The notes beneath the pieces were generated by a model. The model searched no databases. It was not told the DNA's origin and saw only the letters and a list, made by a program, of their open reading frames with translations. A stretch of DNA of 64,000 nt from Ligustrum vulgare (taxonomy: Eukaryota; Streptophyta; Magnoliopsida; Lamiales; Oleaceae). This document shows, piece after piece, positions 48,231 through 57,984 of this stretch; within the stretch, counting starts at the first letter, position 1; every line of letters begins with the position of its first letter. The stretch spans positions 25,410,192 to 25,474,191 of the forward strand of contig OY743179.1 in assembly GCA_963555705.1 (NCBI GenBank), in the 5' to 3' direction. The translations under genes and the position numbers were made by a program.

Positions 48231-49548
48231 TAGAGAGGACGGTATTCGTACGAACTCTTCATGAGCCCAGTATCGCACAACAACCCGAGGTCATGGATAT
48301 TTCAGATCAAGAACCCAGTTGGATGGATCTGATAATTGAATATCTAACATCAGGAAACTTTCCAGATGACAAAGCAGAGGCCAGAAGAATCAAAGCAAGG
48401 GCCCCGAGGTATACCTTGTTGCAGAATACCCTGTTCCGTCGAAGCTTCACACTTCCTTACCTACGATGCCTAACCCCGATAGAAGCAGCCCTTTCTATGG
48501 CCGAGGTTCATGAAGGAATCTGTGGGGGACACCAGGGGGCAAGAGCCCTAGTATTGAAGTTGATACGATACGGGTACTATTGGCCAACCATGAAGAAAGA
48601 CATACTCAATTATGTAAAAGTTTGCAACAAATGCCAAAGATTCGCAGCCCAGTTACATCAACCCGTTGAAGAACTATCCTCGATTATGTGCCCATATCCT
48701 TTCGCTCAATGGAGAATCGACATATTGGGACCTTTCCCCATAGCCCGGGGTCAGGTCAACTTCTTGGCAGTTGCTGTGGAATACTTCACTAAATGGGTGG
48801 AAGCTGAACCGCTAGCCGTAATCACAGAACAAAAGTTGGAAACATTTGTGTGGAAATCAATTGTCTGCCGTTTTGGTCTTCCTAAGACATTAATAACAGA
48901 TAAAGGGCGTCAATTCGAGTGCCAAGCCTTCTATCAATTCTACAAGAACCTGGGAATAGAACACAAGTTGACTTCCGTTTCACACCCGCAGAGTAATGGG
49001 TTAGCTGAAGTTACGAACAGACTCATCTTGCAAGACTTGAGGACTCGCCTCGATAGTGCCAAGGGTGATTGGCCTTATCTCCTCCCAGAAATACTTTGGA
49101 TCAACCGAACAACATTCAAAACCACAACAGGGGAGACTCCATTCATGGTGGCCTTTGGATAGAGGCCGCTGTCCCAGTAGAAGTAACAATTTCGAGCTTC
49201 CGTGCTATGGCTACAGAATTACCCGATCACATTGAGGGACAACGAGAAAGTCTGGATCTTCCGGAAGAGGTCAGGGAGAATGCGTCATTAAGAATAGCAG
49301 CTTATCAACAGGTCATGTCCAAGAAGTTCAATGTCCGAGTGAAGAAGAGAGAATTCAAAATGGGAGATCTAGTCCTTTTTCGAAGTGAGGCCGCCGATCA
49401 TCAACCAGGGAAACTTGGGCCTATTTGGGAAGGACCGTACGAAGTCATCCGAAAAGTAGGAAAATGCTCATATAGCCTCCGCACAATGGATTCAAGACCT
49501 CTTCCTCGGCCGTGGAATGTGGAAAATTTGAAGTCATACTACAAGTGA
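48231..49548 (+). pseudogene. Gypsy element 7 integrase
   Basis: The frame 48098-49162 contains the zinc region (HEGICGGHQGARALVLKLIRYGYYWP ... CNKCQRFA), the catalytic core (WRIDILGPFP, ITDKGRQFECQAF, HPQSNGLAEVTNRLI) and FKTTTGETPFMVAFG. A TAG near 49160 and a frame change lead to 49169-49548, the C-terminal part (RVKKREFKMGDLVLFRSEA, KLGPIWEGPYEV). The D-D-E residues can be located. Confidence 0.87.
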
Positions 49549-49857
49549 TCACGATTCCTTTAAAGGTCAGAGTCGTCTAGTTGTAGAAGAGTCGGGTCTA
49601 CGCACCCATTTTATCTTTTTACTTTTGGACTTGCATGTCCATCAATGATTGTTAAGGTCGGGCCTGCGTGTCCATTGTTCAGGTCGAGCCCGTGCGCCCA
49701 TGTTACTTTATTTCAGTATTAGGGACAGGTACTCTTTTTCCTTATCCAGATTTTTTCCCACTGGGTTTTTCTGGGTAAGGTTTTAACGAGGCTCATCGTT
49801 CGGCCCCCCTTCAATAAAAGTACTTCTTCCAAAGAATGAGCACCAAAAGACAAAATC

Positions 49858-50205
49858 TTGAAATAATTTACAAGGTCTTCTACGTGGCCTTACAAATTAT
49901 TTCTCATCAAATAATTTACAATGTCTCATGGCAAAACTTTACAAATTATTCTTCCACGAATAATTTACAATGTCACATGGCAAGACTTTACAAATTATTT
50001 CTTCCACGAATAATTTACAAGGTCTCATGGCAAGACGTTACAAATTATTTCCCATCAGATAATTTACAATGTCTCATGACAAAACTTTACAAATTATTCT
50101 TTCACGAATAATTTACAAGGTCTCCTGGCAAGACGTTACAAATTATTTCTCATCAAATAATTTACAATATCTCATGTCAAGACTTTACAAATTATTTTTT
50201 CACTC
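49858..50205. repeat. Tandem array with internal inverted repeats in gypsy element 7
   Basis: About eight imperfect units of ~42-48 bp are built from ACAAATTATT, a short variable part, AATAATTTACAA, then a GTCTCATGGCAAGAC-type linker. Because AAATTATT and AATAATTT are complementary, each unit can fold as a hairpin. It lies between the integrase stop and the antisense ORF. Contiguous tandem repeats in this 3' region are known for Tat-group elements. Confidence 0.85.
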
Positions 50206-50800
50206 TTGCAAAGTAAAGAGTCTAATCACTCATTCGCATAAATTATAAGGTCGGCCCTGTTCGATCTTATTCTTCCCAGTCAAATAACTTTTTGCAAGTC
50301 TTACCAATCAATTGATTAAAAAGGTCGGACGTACCCTGTCTTACTAGTCATTTATCTTCAACTCAAAGTTTTGACGATACCAGAAGTCGACCATTCCTAT
50401 ATGTAAGGTCGATCACAACTCGACCATATAATTATCAAAATATGGAATCAAAATAAGTTGATGTTTGTGCGAATCTTGCGTGTACAAAAGCTCGACCCCA
50501 TAATGAGCAAAGAGGTCGGTATTACCTGACCTTATAAAGCATTTTTCTCAACTTCGCTAAGTTATAAGCTCGAACTATTTTATATACTGACGAAAAGATC
50601 GTGCTTTCCCGACTTTAGTGGGAAAACATCATCAATTCCAAAATTGAATACGATTAAAAGTTGCCTACAATTTTTATAAATACAAATAAATAACACGAGC
50701 TTTGACAAAAGAGTTCATTAACAAAGGCTTGTTACAAAAGTCCACAAGGCATACCTCGGGCTATACAAGTGTAAATTGTTAACAAAATAGGCTAATTTTT
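50206..50800. other. Gypsy element 7 3' region spacer
   Basis: Non-coding, with scattered AGGTCGG/CCGACCT words that recur throughout the element. No ORF is supported. Confidence 0.5.
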
Positions 50801-52702
50801 CTACTGTTGGTCGGGGTCGCTGGCCTGTCCATCCTCATCATCAGAACCGACCTCCACTACATCTTCCTCCAAGAAAGGAGTGAGGTCGAGATCTTCCGTG
50901 CCTAGTGAAAGTTGAGAGAGCGGGCTCGTGTCGAGGTCGGGAGCATGTATTTTGATCCAAGCCCGGGCTTGCCTCATGCCCTGGGAGTATGACTCCAGGG
51001 CATAATTGCCCACGGCAAGGTCATATTCTTCAGATTTCTTGTAGGCTTCGACCGCCACCACTTTCGCCGCTTCAATCTCTTCCCTGGCCCGGCGAAGATC
51101 TTCCAAAAGTTTAGCGTTTTCAGAACGAGCAAGGTCCCGGTCTTGGGTCATTAGGGCCAGGTCAATTTCCACCTTGGTTAATTTTTCTTCAGCAATGTTA
51201 GCACGGGTGGCCTCGTACTGGATAGAGTGCACGAGCTGACTTGTAGCCTCCCCTCGCCTGACGCCTTAAGTAAGGAGACCCCGGCCAATCTAAGCATCTA
51301 GACGAGTTAAATACTTGTGTTATTTTAAGATCAAAGTGTGACACAAAAAGCAGAAGGTAGTGGTCTTAAAATTACCTTAACCGCCGCATTCAGAAAATGG
51401 TCCACCCGTTTTCAAGCGAGACTTCATCGGAATATTTTTCTAGAAGCCCGGGGTGGTAACTCTCCTCCAGTTTTGTCCGAAGGTCGGCCAAGGTAGGGCC
51501 CTCTGGAGCAACTTCAGGAGGGGGGGAAGACCTAATATTCTCTTCCTAGGGAGGAGGGCGGCGAGCACCTTGGCTGGTTTCGCGTCGAAGAGGAACTTTA
51601 GCGTTCCCCCTAGAAGTTTTGCCCGACCCGGACTGTGTTTGGCGTGGCCTTTTTTGTGGCCGTCGTCGGATAAAGCCACCTTCCCTCCTCCTCTCAGAAG
51701 CCGCCCGAGCTATCTCCTCGGCCACTTTCCTTAGCTTGTCCCAGTCAAAAGCCATTCCTGTAAAGGACTGAAGAATATAATTAGACGCAAAAGGTTGAGA
51801 TGGGGAAGGCAACGTGTTCTGGTGAAAAAACGAAATCAACTATTACTTAATTTACAAGGCCGGGTCCTACCGGGCTCCAAGTCAAGGCCAGCTTAACCTA
51901 GGATCTCGTTGGTAGTAAGATCTAAAGCCTCCTCGGCCAGAAGTCCGAAGTCACACACTCTTATTGTATTGGCCAAAAGATCAGCCATCTCTTCTTCCCC
52001 TATGTTACCCATCCTATTAAAATTATCTACTTCAGGTTTTCTAAAGGTAGGCCAAAAAATATTTTCACCTTCCTGGGGTTTGATGTAAAAAAAAATTTCC
52101 TTCCAATATTTCAAGGAAGAGGACCTAAGGTACCTCGTACCTTCCCTACCCGCACAAGTACACAAAGCAGTTCGACGGGGTAAAAGCTTCATGTCCAAAA
52201 GGCATTTACAAAGATTTACGATGGGCTCGATCCCTAGACTCCTACATAAAACAAAAGGTAGACTAAAATCCTCCACCCGTTTGGAGCAAGCTGCCCGGGA
52301 AGAATGCTGGCCGTAAAAAGGAAGTCTACAAAAAAATGATGTAGGGGAACCTAAGGCCGGCCAGTAACGAATCATGGAAAACCACGGTCTCCCCTTCCAT
52401 GCAATGATATGATACATCATCATGCTCGGGGACCCGGGATGTATACCTATCAGAGAGGCCAAACTTCCTCATGTCTGCCTCGACCATGTGTTCCTTCATC
52501 CTACTGTTGAACGTTGGTAACTCTAGGTCGGAAGTTTCTGGTCCCTCATCAAATTTGGGGTTGTTGTCCACTTCCTCGTTGTCGCTTGACTCATTGCCCC
52601 AGAGGTTGGCGGGGGTTGGTAAAATCCTATTGGCTCGACGTCTAGTGCCTCATCCAGGTTTTCTACCTCCCTAAGGTCGGTTATGTTCACTTGTCTTGCC
52701 AT
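50801..52702 (-). pseudogene. Antisense ORF of gypsy element 7, coiled-coil protein, split
   Basis: Pieces on the minus strand: start MARQVNITDLREVENLDE at 52702, 52571-52326, 52462-51893, 51839-51546 and 51232-50801. The N-terminal half resembles the 'putative plant gypsy-type transposon' domain (GLRFP ... LPFYG, then RYLRSSSLKYWKEIFFY). The C-terminal piece (143 residues) is a heptad-rich coiled coil (AEEKLTKVEIDLALMTQDRD, RRAREEIEAAKVVAVEAYKK) with an acidic tail ending EDGQASDPDQQ. Frameshifts lie near 52575 and 52330 and a stop near 51893. Possible introns, with GT and AG ends, are about 51865-51757 and about 51372-51290. Tat-type elements often carry such an antisense gene; its function is not known to me. 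Confidence 0.65.
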
Positions 52703-53063
52703 TTTCCTAACTATAAATTACGGAATAAAAATAAGGTCGGGAGAGGTCGAGCTTACCTAAAGGTCGTGCTTTAAAGTTTTAGTTCGTGCTAGGCGCTCGA
52801 GGATTTGTCTGATTTTCACTAAAGTTGCAAGTAAAAAGAATGAGAGGATAGGGACAACGTATATATAGGAGAAAAATGAGAGAAATTTTTTGGATCCCCA
52901 CCACTCATCTTTGACACGTGGCGGCAATCCAGTAGTGTGCTATTAATTATGACACGTAAATCTAAGGACAAAACAGGTGGCAAAATGTGTCAGAAATATG
53001 ACAGCTGTCAGGAGAGACATGCATTCAAAGATCTGCGGGCGATCTCTGATGCACGGGGGCCAA
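52703..53063. other. Spacer and polypurine tract before the gypsy 3' LTR
   Basis: Upstream of the antisense ORF start (in its orientation) and on the sense strand just before the 3' LTR. The tract ACGGGGGCCAA (53053-53063) abuts LTR start TGATCC at 53064. The antisense gene's promoter would lie here. Confidence 0.7.
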
Positions 53064-53373
53064 TGATCCAACCATTTTCTCGTCACCTCAATGTAGGCCT
53101 TTGATTTGAGATACGCTGGGTCGGTTTATCCCGACCATGCCATTTCCCGGCCTCTTAGTTTATCAGGTATAAATTTTCTCAAGACGGAATAGTAGCCCGA
53201 CCTTACCTCTATCAAAGGTCGGGTATGCCCGGCCTTATCAAAGGTCGGTTCGTGACATGTTACGGTGGCCGGCCTAATCCGGTCACTTCACTCTAGATAG
53301 CCCGATACAAGATGGACTCCAGATATTCATTGTCTATGGGTCTTGCCCATAGGCCTCCCTTCTTGGGACCCCT
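53064..53373 (+). repeat. 3' LTR of gypsy element 7, left part
   Basis: Homologous to 44195-44460. Interrupted at 53373 by element 8; the sequence resumes at 62885 after the repeated target CCCCT. Confidence 0.92.
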
Positions 53374-56300
53374 TGTAGCGCCCCGAGTTCCGTATACCCG
53401 ATTCACTACGTCATTTTCTGTCTAAATTTTTCGAATAATATTTTTGCGGAAGAAATAATTGAAATTCATTTTTGGCAACATTAAATAAACTGTAATGGCC
53501 GCTAAAATTGAAAACATTTATGAAACCATTTGAAATAGTAAATCGAACCATTAATATTGTAAAGAAATTGCCAATATCATAATTTCTCAAATAAATGAAC
53601 TTCTCTAAATTATTCGATTGTTTGGAAAATACGGAAATCATTAACGTCAAACTTTCAACCGTTCAACGATTATTGCCACCATCATTCATCGCTCGCCACC
53701 GCCTCCAAAATCTGCAAAACTGTTAAAAAGTAGGGTGAGTATTTCATGGGGGAAATACTCAGTAGACTCATCACAAATTAATTTAATTTATAAGATGATT
53801 AAACACATAAATCCCGGCTCTTTATAAAACGGGCATTGATAGAGCTTCTTTATAAAACTGCTCTTGATAAAACTCATATTGTGCATTACAGCAAGGGACA
53901 TATTTTGCAAATCATATGCTCTTTGAAAACAGTTCTTTGAAAACCATATACTTATAAAACGTTTTAATTATGCCAAGCATAATTTCTTTTGAAAGCATAA
54001 CATAAGATAGGATTGAAATCCTCATAAACATAAGAATTTTACCGAACTTAGGTGGTAAGAATTCTTATGTAGTAAAATCATAATAACAGTAAGTTTTCAT
54101 CATAACATAGGATAAAATCGAAATCCTCATAAACATAAGAATTTTACCGAACTTAGGTGGCAAGAATTCTTATGTAGTAAAATCATAATAACAGTAAGAT
54201 CATAATAACAGTAAGTATACCAAAACATAATTCATGAAATTCATAGGGATCATTTCCATCATAACATAAGATAGGATCGAAATCCTCATAAACATACGCG
54301 ACAGGAATTTTACCGAACTTAGGTGGTAAATCCTCATAAACATATGGAAAGGCAGGAATTTTACCGAACTTAGGTGGTAAATCCTCATAAACTTATGGAG
54401 ACACAGAATTCTACCGAACTTAGGTGGTAAGAATTCTTATGCGTAGCAATGATCCAAAACATATAAAACATTATCGTAAAAACATAGGGTATACTTACTT
54501 TTCATAAAAACATAAGGTATATTTACCTTTCATAAAACATACTTAATTTTCTTAAAAATTGACTTTCACAAGTCACATGACATTTATATGAAATCATAAT
54601 TTAAATCAATTAATAAGTGCGAGTCTACCTCAAATCCGACGAGTGCAAAGTTGAGCGGGAATGACTTCAATTTCTTTAAATTCTCCGTACGCTTCGTCTT
54701 AGCCAATAAGTCACTTTAGTATATCGAATATATAGTTCAAAATGATAAATTATAATTTGAGGACTAAAATTGATGTTTTGAAAGTTGAGGGACTAAAATG
54801 AATACTTTTGAAAGTTGAGGGATTAAAATGAATACTTTTGAAACTTGAGCTTAAAATAAAGTAAATCAGCAGGGACTGAATTGATAAGTTTGAAGCTAAA
54901 AGGACTGAATAAAACCTTTTTAAAACTTGAGGGGCTGATTTGAAATAACATTAAAACTTTATAAGGGCTGAAATAAACTTTTCAAAGCTGTAGGGACTGA
55001 TTTAAATCATTCAGAAAACGTAGGGACCAAAGTGCAAATTTTGAAAATCAATATATCAGATCTTTCCCCTCTCTCTCTTACCATTCTCTCACTCACTCTC
55101 TCTCATTATCCAGCAGACTCTGATTTGGTCAATCCGCCGGCGATTCGCCGGCGTAACACCGGCGCTTGGAGCGGCGAGTGATGAGGATGCATTAGGCTAG
55201 GTTTTTGTGTGGATTTGGGGGCGATTTGGGTATGAAACTGAGGCTGGAAACGAGGTTCAAAAATCGCGATTTGGGACTGAGCAGTGGAGTCGATGGGGTT
55301 GTGCAGGGGTTGGTCTGGGCCGGTGAGATTGGTGGTTAATTCTGAGTATGGGTGTGTCTTTGGAGTTGACTGCGTGTGGCTTGATTTCACGAAGATGGTG
55401 GTCTGATGGTGCAGCCGGTTGTTGCCAGTGGTGGGAGATTTTATAAATCTGCAGATGGTGTCCGGTGGTGGAGGCAGTGTTGGGCAGCTGCGGTGGCTTG
55501 TTTGCTTGATCTTGGTTTTGAATTCTATAATTAAGTCTGGGTTTGGCAATGGAGGTGGTGACTGTGATGTGGTTTGATTATGGAGATGGTTATGTTTGCT
55601 TGTGGAATTGATGTTGGTGGTATATGGTTTGTCTGCTGGGATTATGAGTGGTATCTGCAGGCTCGATGGTGGATGAATTGTGATGATGAGCAGGGGCGGT
55701 TTTGGTGGTAATGAAACAGTGGTGACGTACTGGTTGTGCTTGGATGCTGGGAAGACTGATGGAGGTGCTGGAAATGGTAGTAACCTGATTTTTGGGCAGT
55801 GGTGGTCATGGTGGTCCAGGCGGTGGTTGCGGGATTCGGCTGCAAATGGAATTTGAAGCTGGCCAAGGGGATTTGAATGTAGTGGAGTATGAAGTGTGAT
55901 TGAAGTGCTGCAGAATGGTGATTGGGCTGATGAATATATTGTGTTTGTGATCATGTGTTGGGATGATAATGGAGAATATAATCATTATGTTCTTGCAACA
56001 TAATGAATGCATACGGGTGGTGGAGTTAGTGGGGAATAGTGGAGAATAAAATCATTGAATGGAATAATTATAATTTGGTTTAATATGATATGGATTTGGT
56101 GTAAAGAGAAAAGAAAGGAGGAGAAAACGTGGGGATGAAATCAACTAAAAATTTAACTATCTTTGATCAAGAAACGCTTTTAAAACAGATATATTTTTGA
56201 CTGAAAAATACATTTTGAAAATAATATTTTGAATAAATAATTAAAATAATATAATTTTAGAAATTCGGATTTTTAATTTAAAATCGAACAAATTCGATAT

Positions 56301-56424
56301 TTCTTGACTTGGCTAGACGAATCCGTCGCGGCGTTGACTTCAAAATAATAAATGAAATAGTAGCGACACGATTTTCTAAATATTAAAATAATTATTTATT
56401 GCATAAAAATTCTGGATCGCTATA
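53374..56424 (-). repeat. 3' LTR of element 8
   Basis: 3051 bp; the plus strand starts TGTAGCGCCCCGAG and ends TCGCTATA (minus orientation TATAGCGA ... CTACA). It contains a hairpin tandem array (53990-54440), a GGGACTAAAATGAATACTTT-type array (54755-55040), a CT-rich stretch (55065-55110) and a G-rich plus strand at 55180-55900. The 282-codon minus-strand frame at 55106-55954 is Pro/His/Thr-rich low complexity and is not called a gene. Confidence 0.95.
53990..54440. repeat. Hairpin-forming tandem repeats in the left LTR of element 8
   Basis: Five units share TTTACCGAACTTAGGTGGTAA, in which TTACC pairs with GGTAA. Two long units (~85-95 bp with AAATCCTCATAAACATAAG) are followed by three shorter ones. 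The same array is in the right LTR at 60445-60895. Confidence 0.9.
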
Positions 56425-56425
56425 A

Positions 56426-56437
56426 TCTTACCTCCTT
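56426..56437 (-). promoter_or_regulatory. Polypurine tract of element 8
   Basis: The minus strand reads AAGGAGGTAAGA just before the LTR end at 56424. It primes plus-strand DNA synthesis and fixes the element's orientation. Confidence 0.85.
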
Positions 56438-57018
56438 AAAATAATTTCGTCCTCGAAATTAAACTTACTTAATCTTATAATTTCTGAATACTTAATCAGA
56501 ATCTCTTCTTCTTATCATCGAATATTCTCAAAATAATCAAAACAATTCCCAATCGTATGTAAAAATTTCATCATATCTTGTAGTATTCATGTAACTAGTC
56601 ACTTATCATCGTATCATGTGACCTCAAATATTCGTATATATCTCTAAAATTTCAACAAATCTTTCCAATATTTGTAACCCAAAATTCAGTAAACAAATAT
56701 CTCCCAAAACTAAGATTCTATACTTAAATGTCACCACATTTCCTGCAAAGTATTTCTTTCACTTGTATATACGTATGAATTCTGATTCAATACGGTACTC
56801 ATTTTACTTTCCACGTATCATCACACTATACCAAGATTATCATTATTAAAACAAAATATCAGTACCCATAATCCAAGAAAATATTCCAAATCTCCAATCA
56901 AATCTCCTTTATCAATATAATTAACAGCGCATTACTTCTTGTCTCCTCTTTTCATTAAAATAATCCTGCGCTTTCTTGCTGGTCACAACATCACGCGGAT
57001 TCACTCAGATCCTTTGCG
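56438..57018. other. Internal non-coding part of element 8, left of the Cys-rich ORF
   Basis: AT-rich. The first bases, read on the minus strand, give the GAGGACGAAATT phrase typical of the end of chromovirus pol regions. Otherwise no coding sequence is recognised. Confidence 0.5.
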
Positions 57019-57028
57019 CTTTTAAATA
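57019..57028 (+). promoter_or_regulatory. TATA-like box before the Cys-rich ORF
   Basis: CTTTTAAATAG lies about 20 bp before the first ATG (57047) and about 35 bp before the second (57062). The same TTTAAATAG word precedes the LOG ORF. If used, the start of transcription would favour translation from the second Met. Confidence 0.4.
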
Positions 57029-57046
57029 GTTCATGCTGAGAAGAGG

Positions 57047-57613
57047 TTGAATCATCAAACAATGGATATCATTCTTTCTAACATTCGCAAGTATTATTCC
57101 AGTCTTCCTATGAATGATCTAAGAAAGATCTATAGAATAAGGCTCGAAAGATTGAGGTTGCTAATGGCTCATGATATTCCAGAAGATGTTCGCTGGTTGA
57201 TAGAAGCAAAGGTTCGACTATCTGGTGAATTACCATCAACATTTCCAAAACATATGCCTGGTTTAGGCAAAAGCACGTTCGCAAAGAAACGAAGAGCAAA
57301 AAGACTGGGTGGTTGCTACAAATGTGCTCGTTGGAACTGTAATACACGTTGCAAATCAGTAGGATATTCTTCTACTAATCGGGATGATAAAATCGAATTC
57401 ATAAAGGGTGGACTGAGTAAGGAGTCTTTGGATGATATTCGACTGACTCTTGAGACGCACCCAAGTGGTTATGTACAACGTGAACTTCTCTCCTTATACG
57501 CTCAGTTTAACGAGGACAAAAATCGTTATAGTCTCCAAAATATAATATCGAAAGATCCTGTTTGTCAGTCTGTTTTACAAAATGAGGCTTCTGGCAGTTC
57601 AGCAATGATATAA
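57047..57613 (+). CDS. Basic Cys-rich protein, resembles plant-virus nucleic-acid-binding proteins
   Basis: An intact, intron-free ORF of 188 codons; a second Met at residue 6 (57062) may be the real start. The N-terminal ~60 residues are helical and charged. A strongly basic patch KKRRAKRL (80-87) leads straight into four cysteines with spacing C-x2-C-x4-C-x3-C (Cys90, 93, 98, 102), followed by GYSS and EFIKGG. The arrangement of basic patch, compact Cys cluster, then a short hydrophobic FI-x-x-G segment recalls the Cys-rich nucleic-acid-binding proteins of carlaviruses and related plant RNA viruses, several of which affect RNA silencing or transcription. That resemblance is my inference. 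The C-terminal ~65 residues have no match I know. It sits 0.37 kb before the LOG ORF, on the same strand and antisense to the retroelement. It could instead be an unknown plant zinc-binding protein. Confidence 0.7.
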   Translation: MNHQTMDIILSNIRKYYSSLPMNDLRKIYRIRLERLRLLMAHDIPEDVRWLIEAKVRLSGELPSTFPKHMPGLGKSTFAKKRRAKRLGGCYKCARWNCNTRCKSVGYSSTNRDDKIEFIKGGLSKESLDDIRLTLETHPSGYVQRELLSLYAQFNEDKNRYSLQNIISKDPVCQSVLQNEASGSSAMI

Positions 57614-57672
57614 GGTAAATCTTTTTAAAATATTTTGCTGCTTTCTTTCACGCGTTTTGGAAATAAAATATA

Positions 57673-57755
57673 TTTTTCTTTTCTCGAGGTTTGATAAAGC
57701 TGGAAATAAATATATTTTCCTTTCTCGAGGTTTGATAAAGCTGGAAATAAATATT
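57673..57755. repeat. Two-copy 41-bp tandem repeat between the two ORFs
   Basis: CTCGAGGTTTGATAAAGCTG occurs at 57683 and again at 57724 with the same flanking AAATAAATAT and a T/C-rich leader, a perfect period of 41 bp apart from small changes. It looks like a recent local duplication. Confidence 0.9.
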
Positions 57756-57859
57756 AAATCGCCGAAAGGTGACAGCCTCGATACGATAAAAATATTCAAA
57801 AGTGGGCTGATTTTGTCAAAAGTAAATCTTTACTTTTTCAGAATCAATCAAAAAACAGT

Positions 57860-57862
<3 letters not shown>

Positions 57863-57896
<34 letters not shown>
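57863..57896. repeat. Poly(T) run of about 34 bases
   Basis: Uninterrupted T from 57863 to 57896, directly before the TATA-like box of the LOG ORF. On the minus strand this is poly(A), so it could mark an old integrated poly(A) tail or be a poly(dA:dT) promoter element. Confidence 0.95.
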
Positions 57897-57899
57897 CCG

Positions 57900-57909
57900 G
57901 CTTTAAATA
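57900..57909 (+). promoter_or_regulatory. TATA-like box before the LOG ORF
   Basis: CTTTAAATAG lies about 80 bp before the LOG start codon, giving room for a short leader of about 50 nt. It repeats the box in front of the Cys-rich ORF. Confidence 0.5.
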
Positions 57910-57984
57910 GCCAAACATATTTCATAGTTCAGGCATCCCAAAATCACATCTTCTTCGTAAGTTTTCCCTTCTTTACTATCAAAG

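Noticed and set aside
49858..50205. Repeat array considered as CRISPR-like
   Set aside because: Units are contiguous and imperfect without unique spacers, and the locus is a plant retrotransposon.
51453..51734. Plus-strand ORFs opposite the gypsy antisense gene
   Set aside because: Shadow frames of the Arg/Pro-rich middle part of the minus-strand ORF.
53411..53650. 79-codon minus-strand ORF at the LTR edge (also 59866-60105)
   Set aside because: AT-rich frame with no domain, present twice only because of LTR identity.
55106..55954. 282-codon minus-strand ORF in the LTR of element 8 (repeated at 61561-62409)
   Set aside because: Pro/His/Thr/Ser-rich low complexity produced by a G-rich plus strand. 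It has no domain, and it is duplicated only because it lies in both LTRs.
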